Assembly: GCA_002331045.1 (NCBI GenBank)
Contig: DCYK01000019.1
Coordinates: 1 to 8,249, forward strand
DNA from: Candidatus Saccharibacteria bacterium UBA2112
GTDB lineage: Bacteria; Patescibacteriota; Saccharimonadia; Saccharimonadales; Saccharimonadaceae
Direction: 5' to 3'
Length of the DNA stretch: 8,249 bases
The position numbers and the translations under genes are program-made. The notes below the pieces were generated by a model. It was not told where the DNA came from and ran no database searches. It saw only the letters and a list, made by a program, of their open reading frames with translations. This document shows, piece after piece, positions 1 through 5,000 of the stretch. Each line of letters starts with the position of its first letter. The stretch's first letter is position 1.

Positions 1-12
1 AGTGTGATAATG

Positions 13-31
13 CGGGGCTATGTTACCCCCG
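13..31 (-). terminator. Weak hairpin after the 43-288 gene
   Basis: CGGGG and CCCCG arms (5 bp, 9-nt loop) lie 12 bases past the stop codon of the minus-strand gene. No U-run follows, so it could only be a weak terminator, or chance. Confidence 0.25.
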
Positions 32-42
32 TTGCGCTTCGG

Positions 43-288
43 CTACCAGGGGCTTATACCTGCAAGTCCGAGCGCCGAGCCGGCATCCAGGCCCATGAGA
101 AAGGCCTCGGCCTCACCCTTGCTCGTCAGTTGACACTCACAGATTCTGCCCGAAGCGCGGAACTGGATCGTCCACCCCACCCCACCATTCGAGGTGGCGT
201 TGATGAGCGTTCCGTTCTCGACGAGGTGTGCCAAGCGTTCCTTGACCGTCTGATCGGACAAGCTGCTCAAACGTTCGATTCGAGGCAT
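43..288 (-). CDS. Small hypothetical protein, 81 aa
   Basis: I do not recognise the family. The protein starts MPRIERLSSLSDQTVKERL, has a polar N-terminal half that may be helical, and ends in a Gly/Ala-rich segment (FLMGLDAGSALG). No signal peptide, TM helix or metal-binding motif is visible. The reading frame extends upstream to an ATG at 327, but I chose the ATG at 288. It has a GGGAG ribosome site about 10 bases ahead, and a good promoter (332-360) would start transcription near 325, leaving the 327 ATG outside or at the very end of the mRNA. The gene is visibly more GC-rich than the island genes, as is the 5129-5548 gene, which has a similar MP start and GGGAG ribosome site. An overlapping plus-strand frame (4-564) runs through this gene and into rdgB and is taken as a shadow. 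Confidence 0.6.
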   Translation of the reverse strand: MPRIERLSSLSDQTVKERLAHLVENGTLINATSNGGVGWTIQFRASGRICECQLTSKGEAEAFLMGLDAGSALGLAGISPW

Positions 289-331
289 TCCCTTTTTCTC
301 CCTAGAAATCGTATGTACGAGGAACAAATAT

Positions 332-360
332 ATATTAACATAAATACGTATATGTGTAAA
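332..360 (-). promoter_or_regulatory. Promoter of the 43-288 gene
   Basis: On the minus strand: TTTACA (355-360), a 17-nt spacer, TAATAT (332-337). It lies directly behind the rdgB stop codon (364-366) and predicts a start near 325, giving a leader of about 37 nt. It decides the start codon of the downstream gene. Confidence 0.6.
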
Positions 361-363
361 TGT

Positions 364-918
364 CTAGATAGCCCATTTTTCGGTAAGCTTCTCGACAAAA
401 AGCTGGATTGCTTTATAGCGATGGCTGAGCGAATTCTTTTTGGCCACATCCATTTCGGCATACGTCTGCGTTTCGCCATCTGGTACAAATGTCACGTCAA
501 AACCAAAGCCATCATTACCCCGTGGTGCGACAACTGTCCCATTGATATTGCCCCGGACTGTTAGCAGCTCTTTGCCATCGTAGTAACCGATCGTACACGA
601 AATAGTAGCCCGCTCGCCCTCTTGGCCAGCAAGTTGATACAGTGCGTCATTCCCCATTTTTTTCAGAAAATATTTGATAAAGGGACCGGGCAATCCGCCG
701 AGTTTTTCCAAGCCGGCTTCAACATCCTCGACGACAACTGGTTTGCCCACCTTTTCATAGGCACGCCGCGCCTTGTCAGCAACTATCACCTCTGGATCAT
801 CACTCTGAATTTCATCCAAATCAACATCGACTGTATCGATCTGTACATTCGCAGGCAAGACCTCTTGCCATTCACGTAGTTTATTCTTGTTACCGGTCAC
901 CAAGAAAATCTGTGTCAT
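364..918 (-). CDS. rdgB: XTP/dITP diphosphatase (RdgB/HAM1/ITPA family)
   Basis: Hydrolyses non-canonical purine NTPs (ITP, dITP, XTP) to the monophosphate and PPi, cleaning the nucleotide pool in the cytosol. With the start at 918 the protein is 184 aa, normal for the family. Visible signatures: N-terminal FLVTGNKNKLREW (the TxNxxK phosphate-binding motif), an acidic VVEDVEAGLEKLGGLPGPFIKYFL segment in the middle, GFGFDVTFVP, and C-terminal NSLSHRYKA (the SHR base-recognition motif). The PGPFIKYFL version is closer to the archaeal/eukaryotic ITPA branch than to Escherichia coli RdgB (family knowledge). The frame reaches back to 948, but the 918 ATG fits best: it lies exactly 7 bases after an extended -10 (TGGTATACT) and has no ribosome site, so the mRNA is probably leaderless. 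The upstream frame is also part of a palindromic repeat. Confidence 0.93.
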   Translation of the reverse strand: MTQIFLVTGNKNKLREWQEVLPANVQIDTVDVDLDEIQSDDPEVIVADKARRAYEKVGKPVVVEDVEAGLEKLGGLPGPFIKYFLKKMGNDALYQLAGQEGERATISCTIGYYDGKELLTVRGNINGTVVAPRGNDGFGFDVTFVPDGETQTYAEMDVAKKNSLSHRYKAIQLFVEKLTEKWAI

Positions 919-924
919 ACACAT

Positions 925-933
925 AGTATACCA
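925..933 (-). promoter_or_regulatory. Extended -10 of rdgB, leaderless start
   Basis: Minus strand reads TGG then TATACT (925-930), six bases, then the ATG at 918. No convincing -35 is present, which is compatible with an extended -10 (TGN) promoter. The hexamer overlaps the edge of the 929-972 palindrome, so the repeat supplies part of the promoter. Confidence 0.5.
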
Positions 934-972
934 AGAAAAAACGGCCACTCTCGTGACCGTTTTTTCTTGGTA
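929..972. repeat. Long palindrome, copy 1 (terminator-like)
   Basis: Two 20-base arms (929-948 and 953-972) pair with a single mismatch (945/956) around a TCTC loop. Each arm has a run of six A or T, so an RNA from either strand would form a strong hairpin followed by U residues. It can act as a bidirectional terminator between the island and rdgB. The arms are nearly identical to the palindrome at 4739-4794, including the TACCA that in the second copy is the tRNA 3' end. Confidence 0.9.
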
Positions 973-1124
973 GAAACGCTATTAACCACTTGGAACCAGA
1001 TAAAGCGTGAATTGATTGTAGCGTCTGAAATATACCAGAGCATGCGAATTACCTACCTCATAGGGTCGTAAGTAGCCGTAATGGAACACATGGGCCACTC
1101 AGCCTGAAGGCTTATACCTAATAG
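973..1124. other. Intergenic stretch with an imperfect inverted repeat
   Basis: No credible ORF in 152 bases. An inverted repeat at 1048-1082 pairs ATTAC+CTAC with GTAG+(CC bulge)+GTAAT, 9 bp in all. A short AGCC/GGCT hairpin lies near 1101. Neither is followed by a U-run, so I do not call a terminator here; readthrough from the 1125 gene would stop at the 929-972 palindrome. Confidence 0.4.
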
Positions 1125-1607
1125 CTAATTGTGGCGATTAACACGAGTGGTTATGTACTTTGTCTGCTTCCTGTAAGAAAGGCTAAATAAGACTAGACCA
1201 ACTCCCGCAACTACTATTGGGAGCCATGTGCTTTCAAGCAGGTTTGGCCATAGCTCGCAAAACGCATAGACGAATCCATAAACTAAAAACGTACCTATGA
1301 GTGTCCGATAGATATTATTCTCCTGTGAAAGTATGTCAATCTTTGAGTCTTTCTCGGAAGCTTTCAGGTACTCTTTATACGAAGCATATTTAACGATACG
1401 CAATGTTTTGAAAAGTGGCTCTATCACCAAAGAACCTACACGACTAAGGACAAGACCAATAAAGTAATAGATGAAGACTGCAACTAAAATATTATCGTAG
1501 AGCAGATTTACTGGCGTAGTCTTACTAATCAGGAATGCCAGTAGAGTTCCAGTGAGCAGAAAATTGAATAGCTGATATTCACTCACCTTCTTTAACAAAT
1601 CTTCCAT
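1125..1607 (-). CDS. Four-TM membrane protein coupled to the MBL gene
   Basis: A 160-aa integral membrane protein with hydrophobic segments at about residues 12-29, 37-60, 101-118 and 127-146. A charged, probably cytosolic loop (about 60-100) contains SLVIEPLFK, YKEYLKASEKDSKID and a QENNIYRT motif that looks conserved rather than random. I recall similar 4-TM proteins from accessory regions but cannot name a family. The ATG at 1607 directly follows the TAG of the metallo-beta-lactamase gene, and its GGAGGGAG ribosome site lies inside that gene's last codons, so the two are translationally coupled and probably work together. Possible roles are a membrane anchor or effector for the hydrolase. 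That is inference from context only. Confidence 0.75.
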   Translation of the reverse strand: MEDLLKKVSEYQLFNFLLTGTLLAFLISKTTPVNLLYDNILVAVFIYYFIGLVLSRVGSLVIEPLFKTLRIVKYASYKEYLKASEKDSKIDILSQENNIYRTLIGTFLVYGFVYAFCELWPNLLESTWLPIVVAGVGLVLFSLSYRKQTKYITTRVNRHN

Positions 1608-2714
1608 CTAATCTCCCTCCACCTCGACAAATAGCGGCAATGGATATACCGTCCCGCTAAATCCGTCCAGCTCATGACCATGCTTTATGCTGCTGCTTCC
1701 AGTTTGAAATACTGGATACCCTCTTCGTCTGAATGCATTTGTCACAGATTTTTTTGGGTGACCGTCCTTAGTACAGTTTGCAGCAGCTGAGACATACGCC
1801 GTACCCCGTTTAGTCTCTTCTTGTGGGGTTTTAGTGCCCAGAAACTTATCAAGAACATCTGGGCCGACATTCTGCCTGCTGCCATGGTGCGGAACTTGAA
1901 CAAAGCCCAGTTCGCCTGACTGATGGCCAAGTGCGACAAAATTGTCATGAGCAAGATTGAGAGCTTCTTGTCCTGCATCACCCGTAAGTAGCATCTTCTT
2001 ACCTGATGTGAGCTCCAGAAGCATAACAGTACTCGAATTATTACTTGGGCTTGTTGAGCCAGAGTTCGTCAGGGTTTCAATGTGATGACTTTCTATCGCA
2101 TTCATCACGGCATCTTTAGCCTTGCCAAACAAGTCGGATAAGCTAGTTAGGGTAGAGGCTGTTTGTAATCTTTGGCTCTTTTCAGCCGACTTATCAAGTA
2201 TTTGAGGTAGCAGTTCTTCGTAGAAATCGACTGAAGGTGACAGTACCGTTAAAGTGCCATACGGGGTGATAAACTGTTTGCCTGCGAACGGCTCTTCGAT
2301 TGGTACATTATTTGCCTCTGCCGCTAGCTGTAAATCATTCGAGGCATTAAGAGAGTTTTTCAACCAGTTTGTTGCCGTCATGGAACGAAATTCATCTTGG
2401 CGATTGGTTAAATATTCATCTGAATGATTCCAGGGACGGTGCATCCAGAGTTGCTTGACCGCCAGGTTCTCAATCACACCCGTTAGGCCGCCAATATGGT
2501 CTTGGTCTGGGTGTGTAGATACAACAAGGTCTATCCACTTTGCTCCGAAGTTGTTTTTGACTAAGTCTCGGATTTTCTGCCAGTCATCTTTATAGCCACC
2601 ATCAATAATGATGATGCGTTGCGTACCAATATCCTCGCCATCCCATAAACGTATGGCTATGGCATCTCCGCAACTGGTGTCTCCTATGGGTAGAAAAACT
2701 ACGTTATGTTTCAT
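1608..2714 (-). CDS. ComEC/Rec2-type metallo-beta-lactamase fold hydrolase
   Basis: A soluble 368-aa metal-dependent hydrolase of the MBL superfamily. Residues 36-40 (IIDGG) and 66-76 (STHPDQDHIGG) form the HxDxDH-type metal site. MLLTGD (241-246) supplies the bridging Asp and PHHGS (275-279) a further metal-ligand His. These are the hallmarks of the DNA-degrading MBL domain of ComEC/Rec2, but the competence TM domain is absent. An insertion of about 75 residues (about 160-235, Ser/Thr-rich near its end) separates the two halves. No signal peptide is obvious. Two starts are possible. I chose the ATG at 2714, which has AAGGA ahead of it; the ATG at 2732 directly abuts a TATAAT box and would lie upstream of the transcript. 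The substrate is unknown: nucleic acid or a cyclic nucleotide are both reasonable. It is cotranscribed with the 4-TM gene. Confidence 0.88.
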   Translation of the reverse strand: MKHNVVFLPIGDTSCGDAIAIRLWDGEDIGTQRIIIIDGGYKDDWQKIRDLVKNNFGAKWIDLVVSTHPDQDHIGGLTGVIENLAVKQLWMHRPWNHSDEYLTNRQDEFRSMTATNWLKNSLNASNDLQLAAEANNVPIEEPFAGKQFITPYGTLTVLSPSVDFYEELLPQILDKSAEKSQRLQTASTLTSLSDLFGKAKDAVMNAIESHHIETLTNSGSTSPSNNSSTVMLLELTSGKKMLLTGDAGQEALNLAHDNFVALGHQSGELGFVQVPHHGSRQNVGPDVLDKFLGTKTPQEETKRGTAYVSAAANCTKDGHPKKSVTNAFRRRGYPVFQTGSSSIKHGHELDGFSGTVYPLPLFVEVEGD

Positions 2715-2732
2715 ACTGAGTCCTTGGGGCAT

Positions 2733-2738
2733 ATTATA
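2733..2738 (-). promoter_or_regulatory. -10 box of the MBL/4-TM operon
   Basis: TATAAT on the minus strand. The start would fall near 2726, giving a leader of about 12 nt that holds the AAGGA ribosome site of the 2714 start. No clear -35 is seen. Confidence 0.5.
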
Positions 2739-2757
2739 ACATTTTTCTTCGTATAGC

Positions 2758-2865
2758 GTGGGGTATGGGAGGCCTGCCTCGTCAGTTTGCCGTAAGTTGC
2801 TAATCTCGTATTTTTATGCAGGCTATTCATTTGCTGAACCATCATCTTGAATGCATGGATAGTCT
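2758..2865 (+). repeat. 108-bp diverged direct repeat, copy A
   Basis: Non-coding. Aligned by eye with 3503-3610, it is roughly 80 percent identical at both ends and poorly matched only in a central block of about 15 bases. Well kept blocks include TGGGAGGC, CCTCGT, TTGCTA, TTTATGC, ATCATCT and ATGGATAGTCT. Most differences are transitions. A minus-strand frame over it (2711-2914) has no counterpart in copy B, so the conservation is not at protein level. Confidence 0.75.
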
Positions 2866-2889
2866 TCAGCATCACAAGTCTGTGTATCG

Positions 2890-2895
2890 TATAAT
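2890..2895 (+). promoter_or_regulatory. -10 box of the FtsK-like gene, leaderless
   Basis: TATAAT followed by six bases and the ATG at 2902, so transcription would start at or beside the A of the start codon. There is no ribosome site. The spacing is the same as at rdgB. Confidence 0.6.
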
Positions 2896-2901
2896 TAAAA
2901 C

Positions 2902-3489
2902 ATGAACACGACAAACGCCGACTACTTTACGTTCAACGCACACAACACTATGCTGCTAATTGGTCGGAGCGGAAGCGGTAAAAGCTATCTGGTACATAAG
3001 CTAATCGATAGGTATATTCAATCACACACACCAGACGAGCTTAAGTTTGCCATATTCGATATGAAGCAAGTCGAGTTTGTCACACCTGAAGATATTAATT
3101 CAGATTGCTTGCTATTTGACGTAGTTTTAGACCCCACAAGTGGGTTAGATAAGCTAGACGATTTGGTACAGGCGGCACAAAAGCGAGTGGCCGAAAAAAC
3201 TACTAGCCCTCTAGTTTTTGTCTACATAGAAGAATGCGATATGGCAGCACTAGATTACGCACGATTTGAAGGTGCACTCATCACGCTTAACAAACTAGCA
3301 AAAGATGCAAATATGAAGATAATCTACTCTACCTCTCGACCGAGTCCAGATGTGCTATCGGACAAACTGGCTGAGAGCTTTGAGCTTATACTTACTGGTG
3401 AACTGCAAGATGCAGACAGGATACGCCTTAATATTACAGATGAGTCTGTGAAGATTGAGAAGTATAGTTTTTTAGTCAAAGAAAGATGA
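2902..3489 (+). CDS. Stand-alone mini FtsK/SpoIIIE-like ATPase
   Basis: A 195-aa P-loop ATPase corresponding to only the core of the FtsK/SpoIIIE motor. Walker A is GRSGSGKS (21-28). It is followed by the family's typical PDELKFAIFDMKQVEF (44-59, matching the PxxLKLxLIDPKxVEL block of FtsK). Walker B is LVFVYIEECD (104-113), and the sensor-like strand is KIIYSTSRPSPDVL (139-152), equivalent to HLIxATQRPS. The N-terminal TM region, the linker and the DNA-orienting gamma winged helix are all absent. FtsK proteins are usually 700-1300 aa, so this is a minimal form, not an obvious fragment: it has its own promoter, start and stop. Members of this superfamily pump DNA or protein through rings. The gene is on the opposite strand to all other island genes and lies between two diverged 108-bp repeats, as if inserted as a cassette. 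Confidence 0.85.
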   Translation: MNTTNADYFTFNAHNTMLLIGRSGSGKSYLVHKLIDRYIQSHTPDELKFAIFDMKQVEFVTPEDINSDCLLFDVVLDPTSGLDKLDDLVQAAQKRVAEKTTSPLVFVYIEECDMAALDYARFEGALITLNKLAKDANMKIIYSTSRPSPDVLSDKLAESFELILTGELQDADRIRLNITDESVKIEKYSFLVKER

Positions 3490-3502
3490 AATTATTTTGA
3501 GG

Positions 3503-3610
3503 GAGGGGTGTGGGAGGCTTACCTCGTAGGCCTACTTTTACATTGCTAGTTTTGTATGTTTATGCGGGCATTTATTTACCGACCCATCATCTCAAAGGTA
3601 TGGATAGTCT
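3503..3610 (+). repeat. 108-bp diverged direct repeat, copy B
   Basis: Partner of 2758-2865, beginning 14 bases after the FtsK-like stop codon. Downstream of the aligned part both copies run into a -10-like hexamer and an ATG. Here TACAAT (3620-3625) precedes an ATG at 3630, but that frame closes after 10 codons. This copy may therefore be the upstream region of a lost gene. Confidence 0.75.
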
Positions 3611-3689
3611 AGTACAGCATACAATAAACATGAAGGGCCGTATGTGGTACCATAACAGATAGAAAATCGCCGAATCCTCGCAGTTTTGG
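3611..3689. other. Decayed leader and possible minus-strand terminator
   Basis: After repeat B there is a 10-codon frame from the ATG at 3630. GATAG and CTATC arms (outer pair near 3658-3662 and 3689-3693) then enclose AAAA/TTTT arms. On the minus strand this would be a weak hairpin overlapping the stop codon of the 3690 gene. No gene is visible. Confidence 0.3.
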
Positions 3690-4154
3690 CTATCTACTTT
3701 TATGTATATTACGCCTTTCTCTAGCCTTATGATGAGTAACGAATATATAGGTTAGCAGAGGCAATCCAGCAGCTACTATCAGGTCTACAATAATCCAGCT
3801 ACTCCGCTCCATCACGACAAGCGCAAAAGGGTTGAATAATACAAGGGTTACAATTAGCCCTATCAGTAGCAGGCTAGGTACAAGCCTATAACGCAGGAGA
3901 TAGTAGATTGATATAAGCATTGCAAATGTAACCGCCACTCGAATATACACATAAAAATCTGAGCCAAAAATACCTATCGCAGCTAGTACGACAATGACAG
4001 ACGTAAAGCCCACAGCTAGGCTCACAACGCCCCTCACGTCCTCTATATCGTCAGGTTTTGGCAGTAATGGCTCACCCTCCATCAGACGGGATAAGACAAA
4101 GGATATTCCTACGAGTACCGCCATTACTAGGAATGTGCCAGCATACACATCCAT
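3690..4154 (-). CDS. Multi-pass membrane protein, DUF6804-like
   Basis: A 154-aa integral membrane protein with about five hydrophobic helices (near residues 4-23, 43-63, 67-87, 92-113 and 119-139) and a basic C-terminal tail (HHKARERRNIHKSR). The C-terminal half, from FYVYIRVAVTF through LFNPFALVVMERSSW to VDLIVAAGL, resembles DUF6804 proteins, whose LFNP...W..ID pattern I recognise; the assignment is from memory and tentative. A charged loop (LPKPDDIEDVRG) follows the first helix. The frame extends upstream to 4223, but the 4154 ATG lies one base past the TAA of the coiled-coil gene, which fits translational coupling, and the upstream extension overlaps that gene. The function is unknown. 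Confidence 0.7.
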   Translation of the reverse strand: MDVYAGTFLVMAVLVGISFVLSRLMEGEPLLPKPDDIEDVRGVVSLAVGFTSVIVVLAAIGIFGSDFYVYIRVAVTFAMLISIYYLLRYRLVPSLLLIGLIVTLVLFNPFALVVMERSSWIIVDLIVAAGLPLLTYIFVTHHKARERRNIHKSR

Positions 4155-4155
4155 G

Positions 4156-4401
4156 TTATTTCTTCTTGCCTTTAAGTGTCTTAGCGAATAAATATATAGC
4201 AACCACCAATACAAGCGTAGCACCTATACCCAAGCCACCTATAACCAGTAGCTGTTGAGTGTCTTGTTGCTGTTGCTTAACTTGTAATTCTTGTTTCTGT
4301 AGCTCTACTTTCTGCTTCTCCAACTTTTGTTTTTCTTCGAACTGTTCTTGCTCCTGAGCCCTATCAAAGTAGTTCGAATTACCCTGGCTTGATTCCCACA
4401 T
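4156..4401 (-). CDS. Small coiled-coil protein with C-terminal TM helix
   Basis: An 81-aa protein in three parts: a short polar start (MWESSQGNSNYFDR), a Gln/Glu/Lys-rich stretch at about 12-50 (EEKQKLEKQKVELQKQ) that should form a coiled coil, and one hydrophobic helix at 51-73 ending in KGKKK. The positive C-terminus predicts a tail-anchored protein. The ATG at 4401 has AAGGAG five bases upstream, the best ribosome site in the island. It lies 17 bases downstream of the terminator run at 4418-4422, so its expression depends on readthrough of that terminator, or on a separate start I cannot see. It is coupled to the DUF6804-like gene. I do not recognise the family; low-complexity Q/E/K content makes homology hard to judge. 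Confidence 0.75.
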   Translation of the reverse strand: MWESSQGNSNYFDRAQEQEQFEEKQKLEKQKVELQKQELQVKQQQQDTQQLLVIGGLGIGATLVLVVAIYLFAKTLKGKKK

Positions 4402-4417
4402 ATTTTCTCCTTAAATT

Positions 4418-4443
4418 AAAAACGACAACCGTGCTAGGTTGTC
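4418..4443 (-). terminator. Intrinsic terminator between the RNA and the operon
   Basis: On the minus strand GACAACC and GGTTGTC (4437-4443 and 4424-4430) form a perfect 7-bp stem with a 6-nt loop. G, then five T (4418-4422) and AATTTAA follow. The first three bases of the stem are also the last three of the long helix of the upstream RNA, so the two structures compete. This is the geometry of transcriptional attenuators. Confidence 0.75.
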
Positions 4444-4554
4444 TGGACCAAACAGAAAGAGTTGAGCTCCTTAAGTCTTTCGCACAGTTGCCGCTTTTAT
4501 AGCTCAACTGAATCTCGCGAGAGACTCGTTCTAATCTAACTGTTTAATCCAGAC
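4441..4554 (-). ncRNA. Three-way-junction structured RNA, candidate riboswitch or sRNA
   Basis: Read on the minus strand, three helices nest. P1 pairs 4540-4554 with 4441-4455, 15 bp with two tandem G-U pairs and no mismatch. P2 (4521-4527 with 4510-4516) is 7 bp closing a UCGC tetraloop. P3 (4501-4509 with 4460-4468) is 9 bp closing a 32-nt loop, directly stacked on P2. The P2 loop UCGC is complementary to GCGA (4480-4483) in the P3 loop, so a kissing contact is possible. The wobble pairs would be A-C mismatches on the other strand, so the RNA is made from the minus strand. A TATAAT box predicts transcription starting at 4554, exactly the first base of P1, and an intrinsic terminator follows. 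It matches no riboswitch consensus I know. It could regulate the 4401 gene pair or be a free small RNA. Confidence 0.7.
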
Positions 4555-4560
4555 TCTTCG

Positions 4561-4566
4561 ATTATA
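4561..4566 (-). promoter_or_regulatory. -10 box of the structured RNA
   Basis: TATAAT on the minus strand, six bases before G4554. A second overlapping TATAAT lies just upstream. No good -35 was found; the closest is TTCTCG near 4583-4588. Confidence 0.55.
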
Positions 4567-4592
4567 TATTATATCTTATATTCGAGAAGAAG

Positions 4593-4685
4593 CTAAATAG
4601 TTTCAGGGACAGCTTCAGTGGTTGGTGTAGGCTCGGTACTTTCGATAACTGACCCTGCTCTAACACCAATCTTGGTTTCAGGGTT
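4593..4685 (-). pseudogene. Possible C-terminal gene remnant (Thr/Glu/Pro tail)
   Basis: An open frame of 30 codons with no start codon reads KIGVRAGSVIESTEPTPT and continues TEAVPETI before a TAG. The Thr-Glu-Pro composition looks like a genuine acidic protein tail, not chance. In frame, a TGA and then a TAA lie upstream, near a tandem CCCTGAAA duplication. It sits between the tRNA palindrome and the structured RNA, where debris from an insertion might remain. The evidence is composition only. Confidence 0.25.
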
Positions 4686-4738
4686 TCAGGGTTAAACCCC
4701 GAAATGTAATAAATATTGCATAATGTTATAAAGTATGA

Positions 4739-4794
4739 CGCTGCTACCAAGAAAAAACGGTCACGAGAGTGACCGTCTTTTCTTGGTAGCAGCG
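4739..4794. repeat. Long palindrome, copy 2, containing the tRNA 3' end
   Basis: Arms 4739-4764 and 4769-4794 (26 bases each) pair fully in minus-strand RNA, with one G-U (4777/4756), around a TCTC loop. The upstream arm begins with the whole 3' acceptor strand of tRNA-Met (CGCTGCT), the discriminator A and CCA, so the far arm is an inverted copy of the tRNA end. A run of six T inside the stem could serve as the tRNA terminator. The core is shared with 929-972. Confidence 0.9.
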
Positions 4795-4860
4795 ACTGGG
4801 ATCGAACCAGTGACCTTAGGCTTATGAGTCCTACGCTCTAACCAACTGAGCTACGCTGCC
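4784..4860 (-). tRNA. tRNA-Met (anticodon CAU)
   Basis: A full 77-nt cloverleaf: acceptor GGCAGCG/CGCTGCT (first pair G-U), D arm GCTC...GAGC, anticodon loop CTCATAA, 5-nt variable loop, T arm ACTGG-TTCGATC-CCAGT, discriminator A and an encoded CCA. The first pair is not the C-A mismatch of initiator tRNA, so this is elongator Met. A tRNA-Ile whose CAU is modified by TilS cannot be excluded. Odd point: anticodon-stem positions 31 and 39 are A and G and do not pair. The 3' strand is part of a 26-bp palindrome. Confidence 0.95.
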
Positions 4861-4886
4861 TCGTCAGCACGCACTATTGGGTTTTT

Positions 4887-5000
4887 GCACCCGAACAAGT
4901 TCGAGTGCTATCACCCACCGTTGTGCTTCCTCTCAATTTTGCAAACAGCTGAAGCTTGGTTTACAAAATTGGAAAACGAACGTGTTCGCTTTGCTGTGGG
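4887..5000 (-). ncRNA. Folded non-coding region upstream of tRNA-Met
   Basis: On the minus strand: CCCAC (4996-5000) can close with GTGGG (4914-4918). Inside are a 6-bp hairpin with CACG loop (4985-4990/4975-4980) and a 13-bp hairpin (4959-4971/4934-4946). After the closing helix comes a 9-bp hairpin with a CUUG tetraloop (4900-4908/4887-4895). Each of the three hairpins contains a G-U pair that would be a mismatch on the plus strand, pointing to minus-strand RNA. GGGT/ACCC (4879-4892) is an alternative to the last hairpin. AGGAAGCA near 4926-4933 recalls SRP RNA, but its GGAA-capped helix is missing, so I do not call SRP. It could be a leader of the tRNA transcript or a separate RNA. Confidence 0.45.

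Noticed and set aside
4..564. Long plus-strand open frame of 186 codons
   Set aside because: It runs across the 43-288 gene, its promoter and the 3' part of rdgB, which is firmly identified on the minus strand; the sequence has no domain-like pattern.
2711..2914. Minus-strand open frame between the MBL and FtsK-like genes
   Set aside because: It covers repeat A and the two divergent promoters, and the equivalent frame in repeat B is interrupted by a stop.
2758..3610. Integron attC cassette borders
   Set aside because: I could not find paired GTTRRRY/RYYYAAC core sites in the two repeats and there is no integrase in the window.
4441..4554. Retron msr/msd or hammerhead ribozyme
   Set aside because: No reverse transcriptase gene is in the window, and the CUGAUGA/GAAA hammerhead core is missing.
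973..4738. CRISPR array, insertion sequence or integrase gene
   Set aside because: No regularly spaced short repeats, transposase or recombinase motifs were found in the segment; only border palindromes suggest mobility.
4562..4750. Minus-strand open frame of 62 codons after the tRNA
   Set aside because: It starts inside the tRNA-derived palindrome and has no ribosome site; a different frame of the same stretch looks more protein-like but lacks a start.
4887..5000. SRP (4.5S) RNA
   Set aside because: AGGAAGCA is present, but the GGAA tetraloop and symmetric loop partner of the SRP core are absent, and the layout is branched, not one long hairpin.
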